Assembly: GCA_027036015.1 (NCBI GenBank)
Contig: JALVTH010000074.1
Coordinates: 1 to 64,000, forward strand
Source of the DNA: Campylobacteraceae bacterium
Lineage (GTDB): Bacteria > Campylobacterota > Campylobacteria > Campylobacterales > Sulfurovaceae
Direction: 5' to 3'
DNA length: 64,000 nt
Made by a program: the position numbers and the translations under genes. Position 1 is the stretch's first letter. Each line of letters opens with the position of its first letter. Of this stretch, positions 27,948-35,018 are shown in pieces. The notes below the pieces were generated by a model that was not told where the DNA came from, did no database searches, and was given only the letters and a program-made list of their open reading frames with translations.

Positions 27948-30277
27948 TATTTTTCCTCATAATACCCATATCCGCCATAACCATATCCATACCCATAACC
28001 ATAACCATATCCATATGCTTTATTATCACTTTTTATATCATTTAAAACAATACCAAAATGCTTCGTTAATTTTTCATTATATAAAGCATCAACACTATAG
28101 AGAAACTCTTTTTTTGAATAGTTTGCTCTTACAATATAAAGTACAACATCACTATATCTGAATAGTATTTTACTATCTGCAACCAGTCCTATTGGAGGAG
28201 TATCTAAAATTATTATATCATAGTGCGTTTTTAAATATTCAAGAAGCTCTTGAGTTTTTTGTGACGCAATAAGCTCGCTTGGATTTGGTGGAACAGGTCC
28301 AGCTGGTATAATATCTAAGTTTGGAAAATCTGTATGTAAAATAATTTCATTTACTTGAACTTGATTAGCAAGAAAATTACTTAATCCTTTTTTATTTGAA
28401 CGATTAAATACATGATGCAAAGTTGGTTTTCTCAAATCAAAATTTACAATTACCACTCTTTGATTTAGCATACTTTTCATCAAAGCCAAATTTGCTGATA
28501 CTGTAGTTTTACCTTCACTGGCAATTGTAGATGTAACAGCTATTACTTTACTATCCCTATCTAACATAAAACCTAAATTGGTTCTTAATGCTCTAAAACT
28601 CTCTGCTACTGCAGATTTTGGTTTATCAACAACAAAAAGTATTCTTTTTTCTTTTGCTCTGTGTGAATGTGGAATAGTTCCAACAATTGGTGCATTAGTT
28701 TGTTTTTCTATATCTTGTACACTTTTTATTGTATTATCAAAAAAATCTCTAATAAAAGCTTGTATTACACCCAAAATCAACCCTAAAATCAATCCAACAA
28801 GTAAAATTAGTTTCTTTTTAGGTTTAATTGGTGCTAATGGTAAAAGAGCATTTTCCAAAATTCTATTTTGGCTTACAGTTGCAGCTTTTTTAATTTCAGT
28901 TTCTGTTCGTTTTTCTAACAAATAGGTATAAAATTTATCATTAAAACTAAAACGGCGTTCTAAATTGATATAATTTTGCTGTGCTTTTGGAAGTTTTTGA
29001 ATCTTTTTTTGATATTTTGCCATATTTTTTGCAACAAGTTTTTCTTTTGCTTTTAAAATCGCAAGTACCGAATTAATCGATTTATAAATCATTGCTTTAA
29101 GTTGAATGATTTGAGAAGAGAGCTTTTGCACTTCTGGATGTGACGGGGTATAATCTTTTAATAGTTCTTTCTTTTTAATAATTGCTTCTTGAAGTTTACC
29201 AATAAGCTGCATTATATTTTCATCTTCTAATCCAATGCCTGCAAGAGTTAAACTTTCTAAATTTTTACCTTGCTTAATTTGATTTGAAAGTTTTTGTAAT
29301 ATTTTTATTTTCATCGATAAAATGCTATGCTCATTTTCATACTCTGAAACAATTTTTGAAAGTTCTAAAGCATCTTGTGAAATATCAATACTTCTTTGTT
29401 TTTCTTTAAACTTTTGCAGTGCAGTTTCTGCATTTTTTAAATTTTGCTCAATTATTTTTAATTGCGAATTGATAAAAGCTAAAACTTGGCTTGCTTCTTG
29501 GGTTTTTCGTTTGATATTTTGCTCTATATAAACCTTTATTAAAGCATTAATAAAATCTTTTGCTCTTTGAGCTATCGTATCATCATAAGTTATTTCTATA
29601 ACATTGGCTTTTTTAGAAATTGGTTTTGCATTAATTTTTGCTTTTAATTTATCGGCAAAATAGAGTTTATCATGGATAATAAATTGATACTTTTGAAATG
29701 GAAGTTCCTTTTCTTTTTTTGTTAATTTTAAAATGAAATATGGGGTTTTTATCTTTTCTCCAAAACGATGCATTTTATCATATTCAATTTTTTTATTATC
29801 TTTTCTGAAAGTGGTTTTTAGTCGAAAATTTTTATTATTTACTATTTCTACTGTAAATAAAATATCTTTCCCTTTTTCTAATTCAATAGAAAATGGAAGC
29901 TCTTTATAATATTCAATTTTTTTATATAATTTATTAATACCCCAAATTTGGGTAAGCATATCTACTTTCTCAAGAGCTCCCAAGATGGTATATCGTGATT
30001 TAATAACAGCAATTTGAGTATCGATATCTGCACTTCCTCCTCCCATAAGCGCTTCTTGTAAAATATCTTCACTATTAATTGAATTTTTTTTATTATTGCC
30101 AATTTCAATTGAAGCATTAGCCTGGTAGATACTTGGTTTATAATAAACATAAATAAAAGCTACTATTACACTTAATAAAGTAACAAATAAAATACTCCAT
30201 CGATATCGCTTGAGTGTAAAAAAAACTTCCCTTAAATCAATCTCTTCTTCACTTAAAAGTTCTTGATTATTTTCCAT
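27947..30277 (-). CDS. Wzc-type tyrosine autokinase / chain-length regulator with YG-repeat tail
   Basis: This 776-residue inner-membrane protein joins a Wzz domain and a BY-kinase. One membrane helix is near residues 33-50 (ILFVTLLSVIVAFIYVYY) and a second near 490-510 (LILLVGLILGLILGVIQAF), with a long coiled-coil periplasmic part between them. The kinase has Walker A ASEGKTTVSANLA, Walker A' VVIVNFDLRKPT and Walker B IIILDTPPIG. The C-terminal tyrosine cluster, the autophosphorylation site, is a run of Tyr-Gly repeats ending GGYGYYEEK. It controls polymerisation and export of a surface polysaccharide together with the following phosphatase and OPX protein. No glycosyltransferases are in the window. 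Confidence 0.93.
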   Translation of the reverse strand: MENNQELLSEEEIDLREVFFTLKRYRWSILFVTLLSVIVAFIYVYYKPSIYQANASIEIGNNKKNSINSEDILQEALMGGGSADIDTQIAVIKSRYTILGALEKVDMLTQIWGINKLYKKIEYYKELPFSIELEKGKDILFTVEIVNNKNFRLKTTFRKDNKKIEYDKMHRFGEKIKTPYFILKLTKKEKELPFQKYQFIIHDKLYFADKLKAKINAKPISKKANVIEITYDDTIAQRAKDFINALIKVYIEQNIKRKTQEASQVLAFINSQLKIIEQNLKNAETALQKFKEKQRSIDISQDALELSKIVSEYENEHSILSMKIKILQKLSNQIKQGKNLESLTLAGIGLEDENIMQLIGKLQEAIIKKKELLKDYTPSHPEVQKLSSQIIQLKAMIYKSINSVLAILKAKEKLVAKNMAKYQKKIQKLPKAQQNYINLERRFSFNDKFYTYLLEKRTETEIKKAATVSQNRILENALLPLAPIKPKKKLILLVGLILGLILGVIQAFIRDFFDNTIKSVQDIEKQTNAPIVGTIPHSHRAKEKRILFVVDKPKSAVAESFRALRTNLGFMLDRDSKVIAVTSTIASEGKTTVSANLALMKSMLNQRVVIVNFDLRKPTLHHVFNRSNKKGLSNFLANQVQVNEIILHTDFPNLDIIPAGPVPPNPSELIASQKTQELLEYLKTHYDIIILDTPPIGLVADSKILFRYSDVVLYIVRANYSKKEFLYSVDALYNEKLTKHFGIVLNDIKSDNKAYGYGYGYGYGYGYGGYGYYEEK
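27968..28017. repeat. Hexanucleotide repeat encoding the Tyr-Gly tail
   Basis: Seven or more near-identical six-base units (variants of CCATAT, CCATAC and CCATAA on the plus strand) encode alternating Tyr and Gly at the C-terminus of the tyrosine kinase. Variation at the third and sixth bases shows that the amino-acid pattern is kept while the codons drift. Confidence 0.8.
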
Positions 30278-30323
30278 TCTCTCCCCTCAATTTTTAAAAT
30301 AGTCACACTTTAAAATAAAACTT

Positions 30324-30332
30324 ATTATAACA
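30324..30332 (-). promoter_or_regulatory. Extended -10 promoter for the polysaccharide operon
   Basis: On the minus strand TGT-TATAAT (30324-30332) lies about 46 bases before the kinase start. No good -35 is seen at 17 bases. Confidence 0.5.
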
Positions 30333-30387
30333 AAGAGTTGATATAAACTTACAATTTTGCAGTCAATTTAGCATATTTTTTCTTGAC

Positions 30388-30415
30388 TTGACATAAAAAA
30401 AATTTTACGTATAAT
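30388..30415 (+). promoter_or_regulatory. Near-consensus sigma-70 promoter of the thioredoxin-like gene
   Basis: TTGACA (30388-30393) and TATAAT (30410-30415) are separated by 16 bases. Both hexamers are perfect. The gene start follows 21 bases after the -10, with AAAGGAG between. This is unusually consensus-like for the window. Confidence 0.8.
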
Positions 30416-30436
30416 AGTACAACAAAGGAGCATAAA

Positions 30437-30805
30437 ATGGAAAAACTGTTATCTTACATTTTGTTATTTTCATTATTTCCTTTTGTAATATATGCCCATT
30501 CTATCGGACCTTCAAATTTTTACAAAACTATACATTCTCATAAAATGGTATTAGTAAAATTTTGGGCGCCATGGTGTATAGGTTGTGCCATATTAAAGCC
30601 AGAATATGAAAAAGCTAAGAAAAAAGCTTTCAAAAAAGTTTTCTTTGCAGAGTATAACACAGATTCAGGAGGAAAAATTTTAGATAAGTTACGAATTGAA
30701 ACACTTCCTACTTTGGTTCTTTTTAAAAATGGAAAAGAAATAGATAGAAAAAGCACAATACTAAATAGCCAAGAAATTTTACATTGGCTAAAAAAATATT
30801 ATTAA
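30437..30805 (+). CDS. Periplasmic thioredoxin-fold protein
   Basis: The 122-residue precursor has a signal peptide (LLSYILLFSLFPFVIYA, likely cut near residue 20) and a thioredoxin fold. The active site is WAPWCIGC (Cys47 and Cys50), and the cis-proline loop is IETLPTLVLFKNG. The CIGC pair is unusual compared with CGPC. It probably reduces or exchanges disulfides of exported proteins; the substrate is unknown. Its last four bases overlap the end of the convergent histidine kinase gene. Confidence 0.85.
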   Translation: MEKLLSYILLFSLFPFVIYAHSIGPSNFYKTIHSHKMVLVKFWAPWCIGCAILKPEYEKAKKKAFKKVFFAEYNTDSGGKILDKLRIETLPTLVLFKNGKEIDRKSTILNSQEILHWLKKYY

Positions 30806-32106
30806 TTTTTAGGAAGCACAATTACAAAGCCAGCTCCTCGTGAGGTATTATAAGCTTTAATCGTACCTTTCATGTGCCCTTCAATAATCAACTTACTCAT
30901 ATAAAGTCCAAGACCCATTGAGGCTTCTTTGGTACTTTCATGCGCTTCAAAAATCTTTTCTAACTTATCTTCTGGAATGCCAGTTCCGTTATCTTCAACA
31001 CGAACTTCTATTGCTTTTTCTATATCTTCTAAAGAGATATAAATTTCTCCATATTTATCAACAGCATCTGCTGCATTTTTAATTAAATTAAGTAAAACTT
31101 GTAAAAATTCGTTTGCATGAATAGTGGCTTTAACGCTTTTTAAGTTAGTTACGATTTTAATTTTTTTCTTCTCTAACAACTCATCAAGAAAATAGATTGC
31201 TTTTCGAATAATAACTGAAAGATCAACTTCTTCTTTCTCCTCTTTTGGGCGATAAAAACTTCTAAAATCATCAATCGTATTACTCATAAGCTCTACTGAA
31301 TTTTCTATAGTTTGACATTGAGAATCCAATGTTTCAATCGATGGGGTTGGTTTTGCAAGTTCAAAACGCATTCTCATTAAAACTGAGGCTATTTTATTAA
31401 TGGGTTGGCGCCATTGATGCGCAATCATTGGCAAAAGGTCTCCTAAAATTGCCTTTCTTGATTGAAAAATAATTTGCTCATTACTTCTTTTAATGGTTGC
31501 TTCATAACTTTTTAATTTATTATAAACAACCATTGATATATATAAAGAGATTGCCGTTAAAATAAACCAAGCAACAATAATCCACAAAACACCTTCTTTT
31601 AAAACTGCATAGTTATTTTTGGTAATAATATGTGTTACGCGATTGATATAGTTATCAATAACCTCTTTTTCTATAAAAGTTATGACTTTAAAACCATTTT
31701 TACAACTATGAAAATACGCTATAATATTTTGTTTTTCATACCAGCCATCTTTATTTTTAAAATTTAACAAAAGCGGAAGATATTTTTTGTTACTCACGTA
31801 AATTAACTTATTGTTTTTAAAAATAGCAATATTTTCATTTTTTCTTTGGGAAAGCTCTATAACATCTATCGTTTTTTCAGGAGTTTTTTTTATAAGATAA
31901 TTAACTAAAAGTGCTTTTTCTTCTAAATGATTTTTAAAAAGTGTTGTTACATAAGTTTTTTCAGACTCAATAATGTCTTGAGCATTTTTCTTTTGCAAAT
32001 AGAGCAAACTAAAATAAGAAAGTGCCACAAAAATAAGCAGCGCTATTGGTGGAAACAAAAAAACATATACTACTACTTTTTTTGTTGGTATATTAGTTTG
32101 ACTCAT
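30802..32106 (-). CDS. Membrane sensor histidine kinase
   Basis: This 434-residue kinase has a TM helix at about 10-35, a periplasmic sensor domain of about 130 residues, and a second TM near 167-190. The cytoplasmic HisKA H-box is MIAHQWRQPINKIAS, the Campylobacterota-typical form. The catalytic domain has NAADAVDKYG (N box), VEDNGTGIPEDKLEKIFE (G1) and MGLGLYMSKLIIEGH (G2). It overlaps its response regulator gene by one base (TAATG). The stimulus is unknown. Confidence 0.92.
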   Translation of the reverse strand: MSQTNIPTKKVVVYVFLFPPIALLIFVALSYFSLLYLQKKNAQDIIESEKTYVTTLFKNHLEEKALLVNYLIKKTPEKTIDVIELSQRKNENIAIFKNNKLIYVSNKKYLPLLLNFKNKDGWYEKQNIIAYFHSCKNGFKVITFIEKEVIDNYINRVTHIITKNNYAVLKEGVLWIIVAWFILTAISLYISMVVYNKLKSYEATIKRSNEQIIFQSRKAILGDLLPMIAHQWRQPINKIASVLMRMRFELAKPTPSIETLDSQCQTIENSVELMSNTIDDFRSFYRPKEEKEEVDLSVIIRKAIYFLDELLEKKKIKIVTNLKSVKATIHANEFLQVLLNLIKNAADAVDKYGEIYISLEDIEKAIEVRVEDNGTGIPEDKLEKIFEAHESTKEASMGLGLYMSKLIIEGHMKGTIKAYNTSRGAGFVIVLPKN

Positions 32107-32768
32107 TAATTACCTTCTAAAACATAACCAATTTTTGAGCGAACTTTTAAAATTCCTTCTGGTAGTTTTTTTCTAAGCTGCTTAACAAAAGATCGAATAG
32201 CATTATCTGTTGGGCGCTCACTCCAAAAGTTATAAAGCTCTTCATAAGTAATAGCACCTTTTTCAGCCAATACTTTTAACATTTGAAGCTCTTTATAAGT
32301 TAAAGGATGGCTTTGATTATTAAAAGTTACTGTGCTTTTTAGCGTATCAATCACAGCACCTTTTGGTAAATTAATGAGATTATTTTCACTAAATTCACTC
32401 TCAAGTTTCATTAAAAGCTCATAAAGTTTTCGAGAAGTAAGTGGTTTAACAATATATTTATCAAGTTTTAATTCAACTGATTCTAACAAATAATCAGTTT
32501 TGGTGTAAGCTGAAACTACAACAATTGGTAAATCTTTATTTTCGCTTCTTATTTTTCTAATAAGTTCCAATCCATTAAAGCCAGGCAACTCAATATCTAC
32601 AATTGCTAAATGAATTTTTTCTTTTTTATATTTGAGCCATCCATCTTCACCACTTTCTGCTGTAACTACCTTTTTAAAAAACTCCCCTAAAATCTCTTTA
32701 ATGTTGTTGCGAACTGTTGCATCATCTTCTACATAAAGTACTGTTTTTGTTTGCAAAATGTCATACAT
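32106..32768 (-). CDS. OmpR-type response regulator
   Basis: This 220-residue two-domain regulator has a receiver with acidic pocket VEDDAT, phosphorylatable Asp58 in HLAIVDIELPG and the KPL lysine after DKYIV. A winged-helix DNA-binding domain follows (LTYKELQMLKVLAEK, then AIRSFVKQLRKKLPEGILK, ending KVRSKIGYVLEGN). It is cotranscribed with the downstream histidine kinase and has an extended -10 promoter just upstream. Confidence 0.93.
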   Translation of the reverse strand: MYDILQTKTVLYVEDDATVRNNIKEILGEFFKKVVTAESGEDGWLKYKKEKIHLAIVDIELPGFNGLELIRKIRSENKDLPIVVVSAYTKTDYLLESVELKLDKYIVKPLTSRKLYELLMKLESEFSENNLINLPKGAVIDTLKSTVTFNNQSHPLTYKELQMLKVLAEKGAITYEELYNFWSERPTDNAIRSFVKQLRKKLPEGILKVRSKIGYVLEGN

Positions 32769-32820
32769 AATCTTTACCTTTTAATGTTAGCTTTGGATTT
32801 GGATTTTGTTTGATAGATGT

Positions 32821-32829
32821 ATTATACCA
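32821..32829 (-). promoter_or_regulatory. Extended -10 promoter for the two-component operon
   Basis: On the minus strand TGG-TATAAT (32821-32829) lies between the tRNA-Ser 3' end and the response regulator start. No -35 is evident. Confidence 0.55.
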
Positions 32830-32838
32830 TAAATTTTG

Positions 32839-32926
32839 TGGCAGAGGGGATGGGATTCGAACCCACGATAGGTTACCCTATACACGCGTTCCAGGCGTGC
32901 TCCTTCAGCCACTCGGACACCCCTCT
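32839..32926 (-). tRNA. tRNA-Ser(GGA)
   Basis: The 88 bases fold as a class II tRNA: acceptor AGAGGGG pairs with CCCCTCT, discriminator G, and CCA is encoded (TGGC region at 32839-32842 on the plus strand). The anticodon arm is CACGC-CTGGAAC-GCGTG with anticodon GGA (32890-32892). A long variable arm (ATAGG..CCTAT type) and T-loop GTTCGAA are present. Codons read are UCC and UCU. Confidence 0.96.
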
Positions 32927-32986
32927 AACTTAAAAATATAAAATGTTGATTTTATGGGAGTTTTTTAAAGAAGAAGTATTTAAAAA

Positions 32987-33088
32987 CCCCTTTCGGGTGA
33001 CTATGGCACACAAGCATTTAAGGTGGGCTGCTACGTTCCCGTCCTGACCCGTTGCCTTAAATGCTCGTTGCATAGTTCCAAAAGGGGC
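32987..33088 (-). ncRNA. ffs: Signal recognition particle RNA (4.5S type)
   Basis: The minus strand carries the conserved SRP helix 8 core GGGTCAGGACGGGAACGTAG followed by CAGCC, with flanking arms AGCATTTAAGG and CCTTAAATGCT pairing on either side. Terminal pairing is CCCCTTT with AAAGGGG. At about 102 bases it is the short bacterial form without an Alu domain. A T-run follows the 3' end. It binds Ffh for membrane protein targeting. Confidence 0.95.
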
Positions 33089-33095
33089 AAATGCA

Positions 33096-33104
33096 ATTAT
33101 AGCA
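33096..33104 (-). promoter_or_regulatory. Extended -10 promoter of the SRP RNA gene
   Basis: On the minus strand TGC-TATAAT (33096-33104) ends seven bases before the apparent 5' end of the SRP RNA, the right distance for initiation there. Confidence 0.75.
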
Positions 33105-33137
33105 CTTTTTTTTAACAATTAGCTTGCAAAATATTTT

Positions 33138-33923
33138 TTATCCTAAAATTTTTTTTGCACTTTTATAACCTACTTCCACAATTTCTTGGTATTTATGAAA
33201 CGAACTTGTTTTATAATTGCTTAGTGGTGGTTCAATAAGAATATACTCTTTATCAAAAGCTTTTAGAGCCAATTTTGTTTGATTATAGATGGTAATTCGA
33301 ATGGAACGCTCCAAATGAGCAAAAATACTAAAATCCAAAAGCGCTTTTTGATGAAGTTTTTTAAAAGCTTCCTTACCCGTTACATTCACAATTAAATTCA
33401 TATAATTATTATTAACACTATCAAGTAAAATATTAGAACTTAAATAGCCATCAACATAAGTTACCCCATCTATCACTCTTGGTTCAAAAACACCAGGAAT
33501 TGCAATAGAAGCCAATATTGCATCTACTATTTTGCAATCATTTTGGGCACTAAAAATAGTCAATGCTCCATTTTCATAATTGGTAGCACCAATAAAAAGT
33601 GCTTTTTTTAAATCACTCATTTTCATATCGCCAAAATAATGCAATAAAAGTTTTTCTATTTTTTTTGTACTAAGTAGTGCTCCATTTAGTTTTGGTTTAA
33701 TCCATGAAAGTGAGTCAAAAACCTCATCATATAGCTTTTGTTTATTAGCAATTTCGCTTGCTTCTATTGCGCTTATAATTGCACCCATACTAACACCATG
33801 ATAAGAAGCAGGCACTAATTTAAGCTCTTTAAGACGTTTTAATACTCCAATATGAGCATAACCAAGCGCTGCTCCACCACTTAAAATAAGATTAAACTCA
33901 TTTGATTTGATTATATGTGTCAA
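33138..33923 (-). CDS. Patatin-like phospholipase family protein
   Basis: This 261-residue protein of the RssA/patatin type has an oxyanion-hole motif SGGAALGYAHIG, nucleophile Ser45 in GVSMG and catalytic Asp158 in VDGY. There is no signal peptide, so it is cytosolic or peripheral. It would hydrolyse acyl ester bonds of lipids; the substrate is unknown. Its start lies inside the end of the upstream small lipoprotein gene (26-base overlap), implying translational coupling. Confidence 0.87.
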   Translation of the reverse strand: MTHIIKSNEFNLILSGGAALGYAHIGVLKRLKELKLVPASYHGVSMGAIISAIEASEIANKQKLYDEVFDSLSWIKPKLNGALLSTKKIEKLLLHYFGDMKMSDLKKALFIGATNYENGALTIFSAQNDCKIVDAILASIAIPGVFEPRVIDGVTYVDGYLSSNILLDSVNNNYMNLIVNVTGKEAFKKLHQKALLDFSIFAHLERSIRITIYNQTKLALKAFDKEYILIEPPLSNYKTSSFHKYQEIVEVGYKSAKKILG

Positions 33924-34179
33924 AGCTTTCCTTATATGGTTTTGGAATTTTATAGTTGCAATTGTGCATTTTTCCTTGCTTATCTACGCATACCCTTGCT
34001 ACTTCTACTGGCTTTGGCTTAGAAATTGTTACTTTTTTCTCAATTACTTGAAGCTTTTTTTCTTTTTTTCTATATGAATAAGTATCTTTTATTGTATCAT
34101 AAGTAAAATCTTTGTTTGCAATCATATTGTTATTTGTGCACCCCACTAAAAAGAAAGCAAGAAAAAACAACTGTTTCAT
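33898..34179 (-). CDS. Small predicted lipoprotein
   Basis: The 93-residue precursor has the lipobox LVGC at residues 11-14 (MKQLFFLAFFLVGCTNN). The mature part is basic (KKEKKLQVIEKKVTISKPKP) with a later pair of cysteines in VCVDKQGKMHNCNYKIP, possibly a disulfide. It sits between the inositol-phosphatase-family gene (12 bases upstream) and the patatin gene, which it overlaps. The family is not recognised. Confidence 0.7.
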   Translation of the reverse strand: MKQLFFLAFFLVGCTNNNMIANKDFTYDTIKDTYSYRKKEKKLQVIEKKVTISKPKPVEVARVCVDKQGKMHNCNYKIPKPYKESFDTYNQIK

Positions 34180-34191
34180 TGCTTGCTCCTT

Positions 34192-34953
34192 TTATCCTTG
34201 CAAAAGTTTTATAAACTCTTCATGCACTAAACTATTACTTGCAACAATTGCGCGGCTTTGAAACATATCATGCATTTTACCAAATTCATCACTCACTCTT
34301 CCACCAGCCTCATTTACAATCAAACTCCCAGCTGCTACATCCCAAGGCTTTAAGTTAATCTCATAAAATCCATCATATACCCCCTTAGCAACATAACACA
34401 AATCAAGCGATGCACTTCCATAGCGTCTAATATCTTGGCATGCTGGCAAAATTTTTTCAAGCCGCCTAATAACCCATGCTAAATCCTCTTTATTTTCAGC
34501 ACCCGAATAAGGAAATCCTGTGGCAATTAGTGCTTTGGAAAAATTGCTATTATTGCTAACTTGCAACTTCAAACCATTACAAAAAGCCCCCTGCCCTTTT
34601 ACTGCCCAAAAGAGCTCATTTAAAATTGGATTATAAACAATTCCAAATTTTGGCTTTTTATTCTCAAATACACCTACACTAATTGCACAAAAAGGTAAAC
34701 CCTTAACAAAATTTGTCGTCCCATCAATTGGATCGATAATGATAGAATTATCAAATTGATCTTGCTTGGTCTCTTCTGCAATAATATTAAAGCCATATGG
34801 TTTAAACTTTTCAATTAAAAACTTTTCAATTGCAACATCATACTTTGTTAAAAGATCTTTTTTCCCTTTGAAAGAGACCTCTTTTTTATTAAAATATCCC
34901 TCTTTTAAAATCTCTCCTGCTTCTTTGACAATTGTTAAAAACTCTTTTAGCAC
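34192..34953 (-). CDS. Inositol-monophosphatase family enzyme (SuhB/CysQ-like)
   Basis: This 253-residue Mg-dependent phosphatase has the metal-site motifs EETKQDQ, DPIDGTTNFVKGLPF (central) and KPWDVAAGSLIVNEAGG (C-terminal). It belongs to the SuhB-like branch acting on inositol phosphates, fructose 1,6-bisphosphate or 3'-phosphoadenosine compounds; the exact substrate cannot be read. It is the first gene of a minus-strand trio with the small lipoprotein and the patatin. Confidence 0.9.
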   Translation of the reverse strand: MLKEFLTIVKEAGEILKEGYFNKKEVSFKGKKDLLTKYDVAIEKFLIEKFKPYGFNIIAEETKQDQFDNSIIIDPIDGTTNFVKGLPFCAISVGVFENKKPKFGIVYNPILNELFWAVKGQGAFCNGLKLQVSNNSNFSKALIATGFPYSGAENKEDLAWVIRRLEKILPACQDIRRYGSASLDLCYVAKGVYDGFYEINLKPWDVAAGSLIVNEAGGRVSDEFGKMHDMFQSRAIVASNSLVHEEFIKLLQG

Positions 34954-34989
34954 AATATTTCCTTTTTTGATGAAATTATAGCTACTTTT

Positions 34990-34998
34990 TGCTATACT
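34990..34998 (+). promoter_or_regulatory. Extended -10 promoter for the HerA-like/DUF2130 pair
   Basis: TGC-TATACT (34990-34998) lies 20 bases before the ATPase start, inside a 65-base divergent gap. No matching -35 at 17 bases is seen. Confidence 0.5.
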
Positions 34999-35018
34999 AA
35001 AACAAAAAAGGCTTTAAA

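Noticed and set aside
27968-28017. A CRISPR-like repeat array
   Set aside because: Units are six bases with no spacers and encode a Tyr-Gly tail in frame.
32930-33118. A 62-residue minus-strand reading frame
   Set aside because: It lies over the SRP RNA gene, and the RNA explains the sequence.
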